Shown in pieces: positions 25,945 to 35,043 of a DNA stretch of 60,557 bases (position 1 is its first letter; every line of letters starts with the position of its first letter). Made by a program: the position numbers and the translations under genes. The DNA comes from an uncultured Anaerolineae bacterium (GTDB taxonomy: Bacteria; Chloroflexota; Anaerolineae; Anaerolineales; Villigracilaceae). The notes under the pieces were generated by a model, which ran no database searches, was not told where the DNA came from, and saw only the letters and a list, made by a program, of their open reading frames with translations. Location: contig CAILYI010000006.1 of assembly GCA_903838415.1 (NCBI GenBank), forward strand, positions 1 through 60,557, given 5' to 3'.

Positions 25945-25951
25945 TTGGGCC

Positions 25952-27076
25952 ATGTTTGAATATGACATCCTCGCCAGACAGGCCCGCGCCCGCGCGGGCA
26001 TCTTCCATACGCCGCACGGTGATCTGCAAACGCCGGTCTTTGCGCCGGTGGGCACGCAAGCCACCGTCAAAACACTCACGCCCGAGCATCTCAAAGAACT
26101 GGGCGCTTCGCTGGTGCTGTCCAACACCTATCATCTCTACCTGCGCCCCGGTGATGAGCTGGTGGCCGAGATGGGCGGGCTGCATCAGTTTATGCAGTGG
26201 CCCAATCCCATGCTGACTGATTCGGGGGGGTACCAGGTTTTTTCACTCGCCAAAATGCGCAAAATCGATGATGATGGCGTGACCTTCAAGAGTCATATCG
26301 ACGGTTCGACGCATCGTTTCACCCCTGAAAAGTCAATTTCCATCCAGGAAAACCTGGGGGCTGATATCATCATGGCCTTTGACGAGTGCTCAGACCCGAA
26401 TGACCGCGCCTACAGCAAAATTGCGATGGAACGGACTCACCGCTGGGCGGAACGCTCGTTAAACGCGCATCTGCGCCCCGATCAGGCGCTCTTTGGCATC
26501 GTTCAGGGCGGTGTGGACCCGGACCTGCGTGCCGTTTCGGCGGAATTTATCGCCTCCCTGCCGTTCCCCGGCATTGCCATTGGCGGCTTATCGGTTGGCG
26601 AGACCAAGGACGAAATGCACCGTACGCTGGATGTGGTCACGCCGCTGCTGCCCGAGCACAAACCGCGCTACCTGATGGGCGTCGGCACACCCGAAGACCT
26701 GATTAACGGCATCGCGCGCGGCGTGGATATTTTCGACTGTGTGCTGCCCACGCGATTGGCGCGTCACAACGCCGCTTTTTCATCGACCGGACGGCTCAAC
26801 CTGATGAATGCCACCTTCGCCCGCGATCCGCGCCCCATTGACGAAAGCTGCGACTGTTACACCTGCCGCACCTTCACCCGCGCCTATCTGCGCCACCTGA
26901 TCGTTGCCAGGGAATTGCTGGCCGGGACGCTCATTTCCATCCATAATTTGCATGCGCTGGTGCAGCTGGTCAAAGATATTCGCGTCATGATCTTGGCCGG
27001 GACGTTTACTGAACAATTGCCTATGCTGCTCGAACGCTGGGATCATAATGCTGTCAAAAAAGCGGCGCAAAGCTGA
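25952..27076 (+). CDS. tgt: Queuine tRNA-ribosyltransferase (bacterial TGT)
   Basis: A 374-residue enzyme that swaps guanine-34 of GUN-anticodon tRNAs for preQ1. TDSGGYQVFS at 89-98 holds the general-base/binding Asp. FGIVQGG and GGLSVGE form the base pocket. GVDIFDCVLPTRLARH near 258-273 contains the nucleophilic Asp. Zinc ligands are in CDCYTCRTFTRAYLRHL...H near 299-330. Length and all motifs are normal. No queA or other queuosine genes are in the window. uppP follows 21 nt downstream and may be cotranscribed. Confidence 0.97.
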   Translation: MFEYDILARQARARAGIFHTPHGDLQTPVFAPVGTQATVKTLTPEHLKELGASLVLSNTYHLYLRPGDELVAEMGGLHQFMQWPNPMLTDSGGYQVFSLAKMRKIDDDGVTFKSHIDGSTHRFTPEKSISIQENLGADIIMAFDECSDPNDRAYSKIAMERTHRWAERSLNAHLRPDQALFGIVQGGVDPDLRAVSAEFIASLPFPGIAIGGLSVGETKDEMHRTLDVVTPLLPEHKPRYLMGVGTPEDLINGIARGVDIFDCVLPTRLARHNAAFSSTGRLNLMNATFARDPRPIDESCDCYTCRTFTRAYLRHLIVARELLAGTLISIHNLHALVQLVKDIRVMILAGTFTEQLPMLLERWDHNAVKKAAQS

Positions 27077-27097
27077 TTTTATTTTCAGGAGTAAACA

Positions 27098-27925
27098 ATG
27101 AATCTTCTTCAGGCCTTCATGCTCGGCATCATCCAGGGATTGACCGAGTTCATCCCGGTTTCATCGACGGCGCACCTGTTGATTACCCAGAAACTGCTGG
27201 GGATCACCGACCCGTTTGTTTTCTCGTTCCTGGTGCTGGTTCAACTCGGGACGATTGTTTCGCTGATTGTCTTCTTCTGGAAAGACCTGCTGGAGATCGT
27301 GCTGGCGACGCTCAAAAACCTGGGCGGCCTGGGGAATTTCAATAAACTGCCGGATAATGCCAAAATGGGTTGGTACATCGTGATTGCCACCATCCCGGCG
27401 CTGCTGGCGGGTTATCTGCTCAAGGATGCGGTTGAGGCGCTGTTCAAGACGCCCCTGGTCGAAGCGGCCATCCGTTTACTGACGGCGGCGGCGCTGCTGG
27501 CGCTGGCGGAACGTTTCGGGCGGCGCACCCGTCAATTGAACAGCATGATCTGGCTTGATGCGCTGGTGATCGGCGTCATGCAAATCGTAGCCGTTTTCCC
27601 CGGAGCCTCGCGCAGCGGCACAACCATCAGCGGCGGCATGTTCCGCGGCCTGGACCGTCCCGCCGCGGCGCGCTTTGCGTTTTTGATGTCGGTGCCGGTT
27701 ATGCTGGCGGCCGGGCTGTACCAGTCGCTGGACGTGATCCGCATGCCGGGGCTGGGCGCCTTTTTGCCGGTGATTGCCATCGGGTTTGTCACGGCGGGGA
27801 TTGTGGGCTGGTTTGCGATCAAATGGCTGATGAATTATCTGAACCAACATTCGCTGTACATCTTCGCGGCTTATTGCGCCGTGGTCGGTGTGCTCTGCGT
27901 GGCGCTGCAATTCATGCTGGGATAA
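27098..27925 (+). CDS. uppP: Undecaprenyl-diphosphatase
   Basis: A 275-residue membrane phosphatase of the BacA family, which recycles the cell-wall lipid carrier undecaprenyl pyrophosphate. Signature one GIIQGLTEFIPVSSTAHL (11-28) contains the catalytic Glu/Ser region. Signature two PGASRSGTTISGGMFRGL near 168-185 holds the phosphate-binding Arg. About eight helices. AGGAG precedes ATG 27098. A lipoprotein gene starts 13 nt after its stop. Confidence 0.95.
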   Translation: MNLLQAFMLGIIQGLTEFIPVSSTAHLLITQKLLGITDPFVFSFLVLVQLGTIVSLIVFFWKDLLEIVLATLKNLGGLGNFNKLPDNAKMGWYIVIATIPALLAGYLLKDAVEALFKTPLVEAAIRLLTAAALLALAERFGRRTRQLNSMIWLDALVIGVMQIVAVFPGASRSGTTISGGMFRGLDRPAAARFAFLMSVPVMLAAGLYQSLDVIRMPGLGAFLPVIAIGFVTAGIVGWFAIKWLMNYLNQHSLYIFAAYCAVVGVLCVALQFMLG

Positions 27926-27938
27926 GCTCGACGGTTTG

Positions 27939-28592
27939 ATGAACAAATATCTGATTGTCTTTTTGCTGTTTCTGACGGCTTGCGCCGCACCGGCTTTCAC
28001 TCCTCCTGCGGCTGAGACCGGAACCGCGGCAGCCCCGCTGCTGACGGTTTATGCCTCCGCGGCGGCGCAGCCCTGGCTCTCGGAAGTTTATTCCTGCGCT
28101 GAAAAGCAGTCGGTTGTGATGCGCCTGTCTGAAACGGAATCGAGCGCTGATTTGCGCCTGCGAATTGGCGAGCCGGAGAATCTGACTCTCCCGGTGTATC
28201 AAATCGACAGCGAAGAACTGCTGATTGTCACGCACCGTGAAAGCCCCATCCAAAACCTGACAGCGGATGAGGCGCGCGGTTTGTTTTCCCGCCCGGAGGG
28301 GCAAGCGGTTCAAATTTGGGTTTTCGCTTCCGGGGAGGATGTGCAGCAAGTCTTCGCGCGCGAGATCATGCACGGGAGTCCGGTCACTTCATTGGCGCGG
28401 GTGGCGCTCAGTCCACAACAAATGTCTGATACGCTTAATCAGGAGAAAAATGCGCTGGGCATTTTGCCGCGCCACTGGAAAGCCGGAAGTGTGCGGGAAG
28501 TGTTCAGCCTGCCGGATGTGCCGGTGCTGGCGCTGACGACTGCCGAGCCGCAGGGCGCGTTGAAAGAATTGCTGGCCTGTCTGCAAAAATAA
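27939..28592 (+). CDS. PBP-like (PstS-type fold) lipoprotein
   Basis: A 217-residue lipoprotein. The signal peptide ends FLTAC-A, with the lipidated Cys near residue 14. The rest looks like a short PBP-like domain: LLTVYASAAAQPWLSEVY, then EELLIVTHRESPIQNLTADEARGLFS, which is the hallmark strand-helix of the PstS-like family, and VQIWVFASGEDVQQVF. It is smaller than typical PstS (about 300 residues), so it may be a degenerate or specialised binder. No permease genes are near. ATG 27939 is chosen because it starts a clean signal peptide. Confidence 0.75.
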   Translation: MNKYLIVFLLFLTACAAPAFTPPAAETGTAAAPLLTVYASAAAQPWLSEVYSCAEKQSVVMRLSETESSADLRLRIGEPENLTLPVYQIDSEELLIVTHRESPIQNLTADEARGLFSRPEGQAVQIWVFASGEDVQQVFAREIMHGSPVTSLARVALSPQQMSDTLNQEKNALGILPRHWKAGSVREVFSLPDVPVLALTTAEPQGALKELLACLQK

Positions 28593-28621
28593 AACGAGTG
28601 GAGAAAATCCACTCGTTTTTT
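28591..28621. terminator. Terminator between lipoprotein and amidase
   Basis: AAAACGAGTGGA and TCCACTCGTTTT are complementary across a 5-base loop, with T-runs on both strands. It serves the two convergent genes. Confidence 0.88.
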
Positions 28622-28630
28622 GTTGCCGGC

Positions 28631-29995
28631 TTATTGTTGACAGATGGCTGGCCTGCGCTGATGCCAGCTTGTGGCCGTTTCGTAAGCCTGACCGGCCTGC
28701 AGGACTTTGGCCTCGCCCCAGGCCTGGCTGATGATCTGCAGCCCAAACGGCAGTCCCTCGGACGAGAATCCGCACGGGACGGAGAGCGCCGGGAGGCCGG
28801 TGAGATTGAAGGGCGCGGTGAAGCGCGTCAGGCGGCGCGCCTGGGCCAGGGCATCGCTTCCGGCGATGAGCGGCGCCGGGATGGGGGTGCTGGGCATCAG
28901 CAAAATGTCGTAATTTTCAAAAAATAGTTCCATGCGGCGGCGCATCTCGCTTTGGGTGCGGCGCGCCAGCGCATATTGGCTGGATGTGGTGGCCGCGCCG
29001 TTTTGCAGGCGCTGGCGTACGTCTTCGCCAAAGCCGAGGGGCTGCTCTTCCAGCCGCTGACGGTGGAAGGCCGCGCCATCGGATTGCGTCATCAGGCCGT
29101 TGGCTTGGGCGGCATCCAGCAGGAAATTCAACTCAACCGGCTCAATCCTGGCGCCGAGCGACTCAAAGACACGCGCGGCGTCGCGCACCGCCTCCAGTAC
29201 ATCCGGTTCGGCTTCCCAGGCGTATTCACCCGTCAAAATGGCGATACGCCAGCCCTGAACACCGTCTTCGAGCGCGGACAGAACATCAGGCACGGGGACA
29301 TTGCTTGAAGCGGGATCAAGCTCATCGTACCCGGACAGCACTTGCAGTAGCAGGGCGGCGTCTTTAACGGTTTTCGTCAACGGCCCGGCGTGATCGAGAT
29401 TCCATGAAAGCGGGAGAATGCCGCGCAGCGAGATGCGCCCGTAGGTCGGCTTCAGCCCCACCACGCCACATAAACTGGCCGGGATGCGGATACTGCCGCC
29501 TGTGTCGGTTCCCAGGGCCGCCAGGCACATTCCGCTGGCCACGGCGGCGGCGCTGCCGCTGGAAGATCCGCCACTGATGCGCTGCGTGTCCCAGGGATTG
29601 CGGACTGCGCCATAGTGCGGGTTCACGCCGGTGACGCCCAGGGCAACTTCATGGGTGTTGGTCTTGCCGATCAGGTTGGCGCCTGCCGCTTTGAGCTTTT
29701 CCACCACGGCGGCGTCTTTTTGGGGACGGTAGTCTTTGAAGAAGGAAGTCCCGGCGGTGGTCAGGATGCCAGCGGTTTCGTACAGATCCTTGATGGCAAG
29801 CGGAATCCCCGTCAGCGGGCCGGAGCTGGTGGTGGCTGGCGCAGAATCAGGCTTGATGACCGTGATGAAGGCGTTGATTTCAGGGTTGAGTCGCTCAATG
29901 GCTTGGAGACAGGCGTCGCTGAGTTGGGTGGCGGATAAACTTCCAACACGGAGCTGTTCAAGGGCGGATGAAATGGTCAGGGGTGAAATGTCCAT
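28631..29995 (-). CDS. Amidase-signature family hydrolase (GatA-like)
   Basis: A 454-residue amidase with the Ser-cisSer-Lys triad: Lys69 in PLAIKD, cis-Ser in ISGGSSSGSAAAV near 145, and nucleophile Ser168 in GTDTGGSIR. The sequence resembles GatA, but no gatB or gatC is adjacent and the LLMPSTPIPAPLI ending fits stand-alone amidases, so it more likely hydrolyses a small amide. The start at 29995 is preceded by TATAAT at only 6 nt and no ribosome site, suggesting a leaderless mRNA. The promoter abuts a dispersed palindrome. Confidence 0.85.
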   Translation of the reverse strand: MDISPLTISSALEQLRVGSLSATQLSDACLQAIERLNPEINAFITVIKPDSAPATTSSGPLTGIPLAIKDLYETAGILTTAGTSFFKDYRPQKDAAVVEKLKAAGANLIGKTNTHEVALGVTGVNPHYGAVRNPWDTQRISGGSSSGSAAAVASGMCLAALGTDTGGSIRIPASLCGVVGLKPTYGRISLRGILPLSWNLDHAGPLTKTVKDAALLLQVLSGYDELDPASSNVPVPDVLSALEDGVQGWRIAILTGEYAWEAEPDVLEAVRDAARVFESLGARIEPVELNFLLDAAQANGLMTQSDGAAFHRQRLEEQPLGFGEDVRQRLQNGAATTSSQYALARRTQSEMRRRMELFFENYDILLMPSTPIPAPLIAGSDALAQARRLTRFTAPFNLTGLPALSVPCGFSSEGLPFGLQIISQAWGEAKVLQAGQAYETATSWHQRRPAICQQ

Positions 29996-30001
29996 AACCC
30001 C

Positions 30002-30007
30002 ATTATA
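30002..30007 (-). promoter_or_regulatory. -10 element 6 nt before the amidase gene
   Basis: Minus-strand TATAAT, then GGGGTT, then ATG. It lies at the edge of the palindromic repeat at 30018-30068, which may have brought it. Confidence 0.5.
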
Positions 30008-30017
30008 TAATGCCCCC

Positions 30018-30068
30018 GGTCACATAATGCGGTTTTCCACGTTAAGCAAAAAAGCGCAATTTGTGACC
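30018..30068 (-). repeat. 51-bp dispersed palindrome, copy A
   Basis: On the minus strand the arms are GGTCACAAATTGCG and CGCATTATGTGACC. It matches copy B at 45502-45552 at about 44 of 51 positions in the opposite orientation, and similarity continues into a flanking GGCATTATA. It is a REP- or MITE-like element. Confidence 0.8.
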
Positions 30069-30081
30069 GTGCGGGGTATAC

Positions 30082-30122
30082 AAAAAAATCCCTCAAGGTT
30101 TCGATAACCTTGAGGGATTGAC
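30082..30122 (-). terminator. Terminator after fhs
   Basis: AATCCCTCAAGGTT pairs with AACCTTGAGGGATT (14 bp, 5-nt loop). On the minus strand a T7 run follows. It lies about 16 nt past the fhs stop. Confidence 0.92.
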
Positions 30123-30137
30123 TGCGAGAAAGCTTGC

Positions 30138-32042
30138 TTAGAACAACCCGACGACTTTGCCGTTCTCGAGGTCGAGATCGACATCGTAGAAGACCGGGCG
30201 GGAGGGCAGGCCGGGCATGGTGCGCATGGTTCCGAGCAGCGGATAGAGGAACCCGGCGCCGACAGAGGCGCGGATGTCACTGATGTTGACGCGGAAGCCG
30301 CGCGGCGCGCCCTTGATGGCGGCCTCGGTGCTGAACGAAAGGTGAGTCTTGGCCATGCACAAAGGCAGCTTGTCAAAGCCGAGCTTGGTGTAAAGCTCGA
30401 TCTTGCGTTCGGCCTCGGGCGAGTAATCGACGCCATCGGCGCGATAGATTTCGCGGCAAATGGTTTCGATCTTTTCCTTGATGGTCAGTTCCAGCGGATA
30501 GAGGAACTTGAAATTGCTGGGCTGGTCGCAGGCCTTGACAACGGCTTCGGCCAATGCGATGGCGCCCTGGCCGCCGACCATCCAGTGGCGGGAGACAACT
30601 GCATCCATGGCGCCCGCTTCGATGGCGGCTTTGCGGACGACTTCCACTTCGGCTTCGGTATCGTTGGCGAAGGAGTTGACCGCAACGACCACATTCACGC
30701 CGTATTTGAGCGCATTCTCGATATGCTGGACCATGTTCGGCAGGCCCTTCTTGAGCAGTTCGAGATTCTCTTCGGTGTATTCGGAGGCCAGCGGTTTGCC
30801 AGCGACGACTTTTGGTCCGCCGCCGTGCATCTTGAGCGCGCGGACGGTGGCAACCAGCACCACGACCTGCGGGATCAGGCCGGAGTAGCGGCACTTGATA
30901 TCGAAGAACTTCTCCATGCCGATGTCAGCGCCGAAACCGGATTCGGTCACGACGTAATCCACCAGTTTGAGGGCGATCTTGTCAGCGATGATGGAGGACT
31001 GTCCGTGAGCAATATTGGCGAAAGGCCCGGCGTGCACAATGGCGGGAGTGCCTTCCAGAGTCTGCATCAGGTTGGGTTTGATGGCGTCTTTCATCAGGAC
31101 GGTCAAGGCACCGGCGACGCCCAGATCTTCGGCGGTCACAGCAGAGCCCTTGCGGTCGGTGCCAACCACCATCGCGCCGAGGCGCTGACGCATATCCGCC
31201 AGGTCAGTGGTCAGGGCCAGGATGGCCATGATTTCGCTCGCGACGGAAATATCATAGCCCGAGCGGTGCTCGAAGCCCTTTTCATCGGGGCCAAGACCCA
31301 CCTGGATTTCGCGCAGGAAGCGGTCGTTGACATCCACAACGCGCCGCCAGGTGACATTGGCGGGGTCGATATCGAGGCGCGCAAAGCGGGCGCGTTCTTC
31401 GGGGGTCAGTTCGTTCGGGTCGGTCTTATCGATGCCCAGTTTCTTCAGACGGCGCAGCATGGTCGGCGCAAATTTGCGGACACCTTTTTTATCGGGTGGG
31501 CAAAGTGCGTCAAACAGTTTGTTGTCGTCCGTAATGACCTGTTCGTGCATCATGCGGGCATCCAGGGCAGCGGAGCACAGGTTGTGCGCAGCGGTGATGG
31601 CATGGATGTCACCGGTCAGGTGCAGGTTGAAGTCTTCCATCGGGATGACCTGGCTGTAACCGCCACCGGCCGCGCCGCCCTTGATACCAAAGGTTGGGCC
31701 TTGCGAAGGCTGGCGGATCACGGTCATCACGTTTTTGCCCAAATGAGCACCGAGCGCCTGCGACAGGCCGACCGTCGTGGTGGTCTTGCCTTCGCCGAGC
31801 GGGGTGGGGGTGATGGCGGTTACATCGATATACTTGCCATCCGGGCGACCCTTCAAACGGTCCAGGATCTCGAGCTTGATCTTGGCCTTGTAAGGTCCGT
31901 AAAGCTCCAGTTCGCTTTCCAGAATGCCGAGTTCTTCGGCGATCTGCATAATCGGTTTCAGTGTGCCAGCCTGGGCGATATCGATGTCAGAAGGGACGGG
32001 GTTCAGAAGTTTTAGGGGGGTGGGGGTAAATTTTCGAGCCAT
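30138..32042 (-). CDS. fhs: Formate-tetrahydrofolate ligase
   Basis: A 634-residue FTHFS that makes 10-formyl-THF from formate, THF and ATP. The ATP-binding [19 protein letters not shown] is near 65-85. [39 protein letters not shown], read in short blocks, is the family core. [21 protein letters not shown] and the C-terminal [14 protein letters not shown] are also present. The start at 32042 has AAGGAGATC upstream; a longer ORF to 32105 is not used. It links to one-carbon metabolism, and no other Wood-Ljungdahl genes are nearby. The gene is probably monocistronic. Confidence 0.96.
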   Translation of the reverse strand: MARKFTPTPLKLLNPVPSDIDIAQAGTLKPIMQIAEELGILESELELYGPYKAKIKLEILDRLKGRPDGKYIDVTAITPTPLGEGKTTTTVGLSQALGAHLGKNVMTVIRQPSQGPTFGIKGGAAGGGYSQVIPMEDFNLHLTGDIHAITAAHNLCSAALDARMMHEQVITDDNKLFDALCPPDKKGVRKFAPTMLRRLKKLGIDKTDPNELTPEERARFARLDIDPANVTWRRVVDVNDRFLREIQVGLGPDEKGFEHRSGYDISVASEIMAILALTTDLADMRQRLGAMVVGTDRKGSAVTAEDLGVAGALTVLMKDAIKPNLMQTLEGTPAIVHAGPFANIAHGQSSIIADKIALKLVDYVVTESGFGADIGMEKFFDIKCRYSGLIPQVVVLVATVRALKMHGGGPKVVAGKPLASEYTEENLELLKKGLPNMVQHIENALKYGVNVVVAVNSFANDTEAEVEVVRKAAIEAGAMDAVVSRHWMVGGQGAIALAEAVVKACDQPSNFKFLYPLELTIKEKIETICREIYRADGVDYSPEAERKIELYTKLGFDKLPLCMAKTHLSFSTEAAIKGAPRGFRVNISDIRASVGAGFLYPLLGTMRTMPGLPSRPVFYDVDLDLENGKVVGLF

Positions 32043-32167
32043 TTGATCTCCTTTTTTGATGAAAATGCCAGTCTCTATTGTGAAAGATTTCCCGATTAAA
32101 TGCAATAGACTTTCGTAACTAACTGAAAAGTAAGAAGTAATAAGTTTTGGCTTTCTCCGGCGTATTT

Positions 32168-32965
32168 TTATTGAATTTGTATGACAGTGCCGGTCAATTC
32201 ACCTGCCAAAACGCTTTGGATATTTCCCGGCTGCTCGCCAGAGAAGATTTGGGCCGTCAAACCGGGGATTTCCTGCACCAGATCGAGCATCTGCCGCACT
32301 TTGGATTCCATCCCGCCGGTGACGTCCGCGCCGTGCGAGGCGCCCACCCTGGCTTTGACCTTGTCAAACGAGGCCGGGGTGATCTTTTCCACCCGCAGCC
32401 TGCGTTCCGGGAAATCGGCCCAGACTGCCCCTTCGAGTCCCGCCAATAAAATGCGCTGGGGCTGCAGTTGCCGCGCGAGATGCTCGAACAGGTCTTCGGT
32501 GGAAAGAATCGTTCCGCCGCGCTGGCTGTCGAAAATCGTGTCGCCGTAAATGACCGGCACCAACCCGGCGGCGAGCGCCGCATTTAACGTAGCCAGGTTC
32601 CAGTGGACGATTTTTCCATCCCTGGCGGTCACCGCCGAAACGGGCGCCAGCGCCAGCGACGGTACTCCCGCTTTGTGGAGCGCATCCATCACGAAGCGGT
32701 TCAGCGCCGAGGCTTGGTACCAGACCTCGGCAAAACCATTCCACTGTTCGGGCGTGTACACGCCCTGACGGGTGCCGTACTTTTTGGCGGCGATATGCCC
32801 AAAGGAGCCGGAACCATGTCCCAAAACGAGCGAAAGTTGACGGGTGGATAATGCGGCAGCAATCTGGCTGGCGAGGTCAGCCAGTTTGTCGAGACGCGGC
32901 GTATAGGGCAGGGTTTTATCCGTTATCAGTGATCCGCCCAATTTAAGAAATACGAGTTCGGTCAT
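32168..32965 (-). CDS. Isopentenyl phosphate kinase
   Basis: A 265-residue amino-acid-kinase-fold enzyme predicted to phosphorylate isopentenyl phosphate to IPP in the alternative mevalonate route. [13 protein letters not shown] is the N-terminal ATP site. GHGSGSFGH at 49-57 carries His57 at the position of the substrate-binding histidine that marks IPK within the family. [10 protein letters not shown] near 220 matches the C-terminal ATP-binding loop. The start at 32965 follows GGGGGAT; longer starts at 32974 and 33001 exist. The -10-like GATAAT is only 7 nt upstream. IPK has been shown in the chloroflexus relative Roseiflexus. A fosfomycin-resistance kinase-type role is the main alternative. 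Confidence 0.85.
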   Translation of the reverse strand: MTELVFLKLGGSLITDKTLPYTPRLDKLADLASQIAAALSTRQLSLVLGHGSGSFGHIAAKKYGTRQGVYTPEQWNGFAEVWYQASALNRFVMDALHKAGVPSLALAPVSAVTARDGKIVHWNLATLNAALAAGLVPVIYGDTIFDSQRGGTILSTEDLFEHLARQLQPQRILLAGLEGAVWADFPERRLRVEKITPASFDKVKARVGASHGADVTGGMESKVRQMLDLVQEIPGLTAQIFSGEQPGNIQSVLAGELTGTVIQIQ

Positions 32966-33033
32966 ATCCCCCATTATCCCCAAAACAAACCGAAAGCGCA
33001 ATATGCACAGTGGATATTCATGCCTTCGTGCGA

Positions 33034-33039
33034 TATAAT
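33034..33039 (+). promoter_or_regulatory. -10 element 7 nt before the Thr/Pro-rich protein gene
   Basis: TATAAT ends seven bases before ATG 33047 with no ribosome site between, suggesting leaderless transcription. Confidence 0.5.
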
Positions 33040-33046
33040 TTTCTTA

Positions 33047-33988
33047 ATGGATATCAAGGCAGGTATAAATTCGGCGGTTTTCCTGGCTATTTGCGGCCTG
33101 CTCATCAGCTTGTGGATTGGCATTCATTCGATTCGCTCAGGGCGTAAGCTGCTCTATTTTCGCCTGCGGCAGCAGCGCATCGGTTATGGCTGGCGCATGA
33201 TTGGTTTCGCCCTGGCGCTGGGGGTGCTGGTGGTCTTGATGGGGCGCTACGGTGAGCCGGTGGTGTATTCTTTTTACGAGCCTTCGCCCACGCCCAGCCT
33301 GACTCCCACCATAACACTCTCGCCGACGATCACGCTCAGTCCCACCATCACGCTTACGCCCACAATTACGGATACGCCATCCATCACGGAGACGCCCACC
33401 ATCACGCCCACACCGTCCATGCCGCAAGAGATTGAAGCGAAGTTCACCAGCCAGGTGACACCCAACCCGGCTTCGCAGTTTAGTCCGCTGGTTTTTGCCC
33501 GCAGCGTGGATGTAAATACCTATGAGCCAATCGAATCTGGGACTGTCTTCTTGAATCCGGTGCGGCGCATTGTGGCGATTTACAGCTACGATAGCATGTC
33601 TCCGGGCGTGCAGTGGACGGCGCTCTGGTACCGGGATGGCAAGCTGATTTATTTCGATACCGCGCCCTGGGATGGCACCACCGGCGGCTACGGATCGGCT
33701 GAACGGGTGGCTTCGCCCGATGAGTGGCTGTCTGGCAATTACGAGGTGCAAATTTTCATAGGCCTGGAATGGAAAACGGTCGGACGTTTTGTGATCGAAG
33801 GAGATGCGCCCACTTCCACGGCTACACGGGTCCCATCGCCCACCGTTACCGACACAGCGACGGTTGCGCCGCGTCCCAGCGCCACCGCCAGCAATACGCT
33901 TCTGCCCACTTCCACGCTCGCGCCGACGCGCACTCGCCGCCCCACGGATACTCCCTGGCCCAGCCAGACGCCAAAAGTGACGCCGTAA
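33047..33988 (+). CDS. Membrane-anchored protein with Thr/Pro-rich linkers, unknown function
   Basis: A 313-residue protein with two hydrophobic helices near 8-27 and 52-70 and an outer part. Residues 80-125 are a low-complexity Thr-Pro-Ile linker in which blocks such as SPTITL repeat. Residues 135-240 form an unrecognised globular beta-rich domain (PVRRIVAIYSYDSMSPGVQWTALWYRDGKLI...) that resembles the carbohydrate- or surface-binding modules often seen in Chloroflexi. A second Ser/Thr/Pro-rich tail ends the protein. ATG 33047 is chosen over 33020 because of the helix start and the -10 box. No function is assigned. Confidence 0.7.
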   Translation: MDIKAGINSAVFLAICGLLISLWIGIHSIRSGRKLLYFRLRQQRIGYGWRMIGFALALGVLVVLMGRYGEPVVYSFYEPSPTPSLTPTITLSPTITLSPTITLTPTITDTPSITETPTITPTPSMPQEIEAKFTSQVTPNPASQFSPLVFARSVDVNTYEPIESGTVFLNPVRRIVAIYSYDSMSPGVQWTALWYRDGKLIYFDTAPWDGTTGGYGSAERVASPDEWLSGNYEVQIFIGLEWKTVGRFVIEGDAPTSTATRVPSPTVTDTATVAPRPSATASNTLLPTSTLAPTRTRRPTDTPWPSQTPKVTP

Positions 33989-33994
33989 GCTCAG

Positions 33995-34032
33995 AAAATA
34001 ACAGAGACCGCCTCAAAGGCGGTCTCTGTGTT
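33995..34032. terminator. Terminator between convergent genes
   Basis: ACAGAGACCGCCT and AGGCGGTCTCTGT form a perfect 13-bp stem with a 3-nt loop. The minus strand has TTATTTT after it, so it mainly serves psuG. Confidence 0.85.
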
Positions 34033-34053
34033 GATGCTGGATAAAGTGGTTGT

Positions 34054-34995
34054 TTACAGCACTTTCTGCTGATGTTCATAACTGACCATGGCGCGCGCAA
34101 TCTGCGCCGCCAGTTTGGCGTTATTCAGCAGCAAATCCAGGTTGGTGCGCATCGATTTTCCGCCGGTCAGTTCGTTGACGCGCTTCAACTCATACGGCGT
34201 CACTTTTTGGCCAATGATTTTCTTCTCGACCACTTCCTGCGAAACCTGTGCCAAAACCGCCGAGATTTCATCTGCCGGGATGGCCATGTGGCTGGAGACA
34301 GGCTGGCAGACCAGCACCGCCGAATTCATTCCCAGTTCCCAATGGGTGCGGGCGAACTTGACTATTTCTTCAGGCGTGTCCAATTTCACGCTGACCGGTA
34401 AATCTTTGCCGGTTGAGAAAAATTCAGGGAATTTATCGGTACCGTAGCCCACCACCGGCACGCCCATCGTCTCAAGATATTCGAGCGTGGCGGGAAGATC
34501 CAGGATGGATTTGGCCCCGGCGCAGACCACAATCATGGGGATGGAAGCCAACGATTGGAGGTCGGTGGAGACGTCAAAGCGGGCTTCCTTATGGACGCCG
34601 CCAATTCCGCCGGTGGCAAAGACCCGAATTCCAGCTTTCTGCGCGACAAACATCGTCCCGGCGACGGTAGTTCCGCCCATTTTATTTTGGACGAGGGTGG
34701 TGGCAAAATCGCGCAGGCTGACTTTGATCAATTCATCAGGCCGGGCATTCGCCAGCCTTTCAAGTTGATCCGGGCTGAGACCGATCTGGATTTTTCCATC
34801 CATCACGGCGATTGTGGCCGGGGTGGCGCCTTCCGCGCGGACGGTTTGTTCCATATCCTGCGCCAGGGCCAGGTTTTGGGGATTGGGCAGGCCGTGCGTG
34901 ATAACGGTCGATTCGAGTGCTACGATGGGCAATTTCTGCTGTGAGGCGCGTGAAATTTCCAAAGATTGAGAAAAATTATTGGGTAAGTTGCTCAT
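34054..34995 (-). CDS. psuG: Pseudouridine-5'-phosphate glycosidase
   Basis: A 313-residue enzyme that splits pseudouridine 5'-phosphate into uracil and ribose 5-phosphate. VALESTVITHGLPNPQN (catalytic Glu and conserved N-terminus), NKMGGTTVAGTMF with the catalytic Lys region upstream, and FATGGIGGVHKEA are all present. VNELTGGKSMRTNLDLLLNNA is the conserved C-terminal segment. AAGGAAC stands before the start. It is downstream of a PfkB kinase, which supplies its substrate. Confidence 0.95.
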   Translation of the reverse strand: MSNLPNNFSQSLEISRASQQKLPIVALESTVITHGLPNPQNLALAQDMEQTVRAEGATPATIAVMDGKIQIGLSPDQLERLANARPDELIKVSLRDFATTLVQNKMGGTTVAGTMFVAQKAGIRVFATGGIGGVHKEARFDVSTDLQSLASIPMIVVCAGAKSILDLPATLEYLETMGVPVVGYGTDKFPEFFSTGKDLPVSVKLDTPEEIVKFARTHWELGMNSAVLVCQPVSSHMAIPADEISAVLAQVSQEVVEKKIIGQKVTPYELKRVNELTGGKSMRTNLDLLLNNAKLAAQIARAMVSYEHQQKVL

Positions 34996-35015
34996 GGGTT
35001 CCTTCTTTTGTTAAA

Positions 35016-35039
35016 ACTGCACCGGATTTCCGGTGCAGT
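35016..35039 (-). terminator. Hairpin between psuK-like and psuG
   Basis: ACTGCACCGG and CCGGTGCAGT form a perfect 10-bp stem with a 4-nt loop. On the minus strand TTTTAAC follows, so it may be a weak attenuator limiting psuG. Confidence 0.6.
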
Positions 35040-35043
35040 CTGA

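Noticed and set aside
28631..29995. GatA of the tRNA amidotransferase as a firm call
   Set aside because: gatB and gatC are not adjacent and the gene stands alone, so a general amidase is safer.
30342..32015. 557-codon frame antisense to fhs
   Set aside because: Shadow of a certain housekeeping gene; its translation has no domain pattern.
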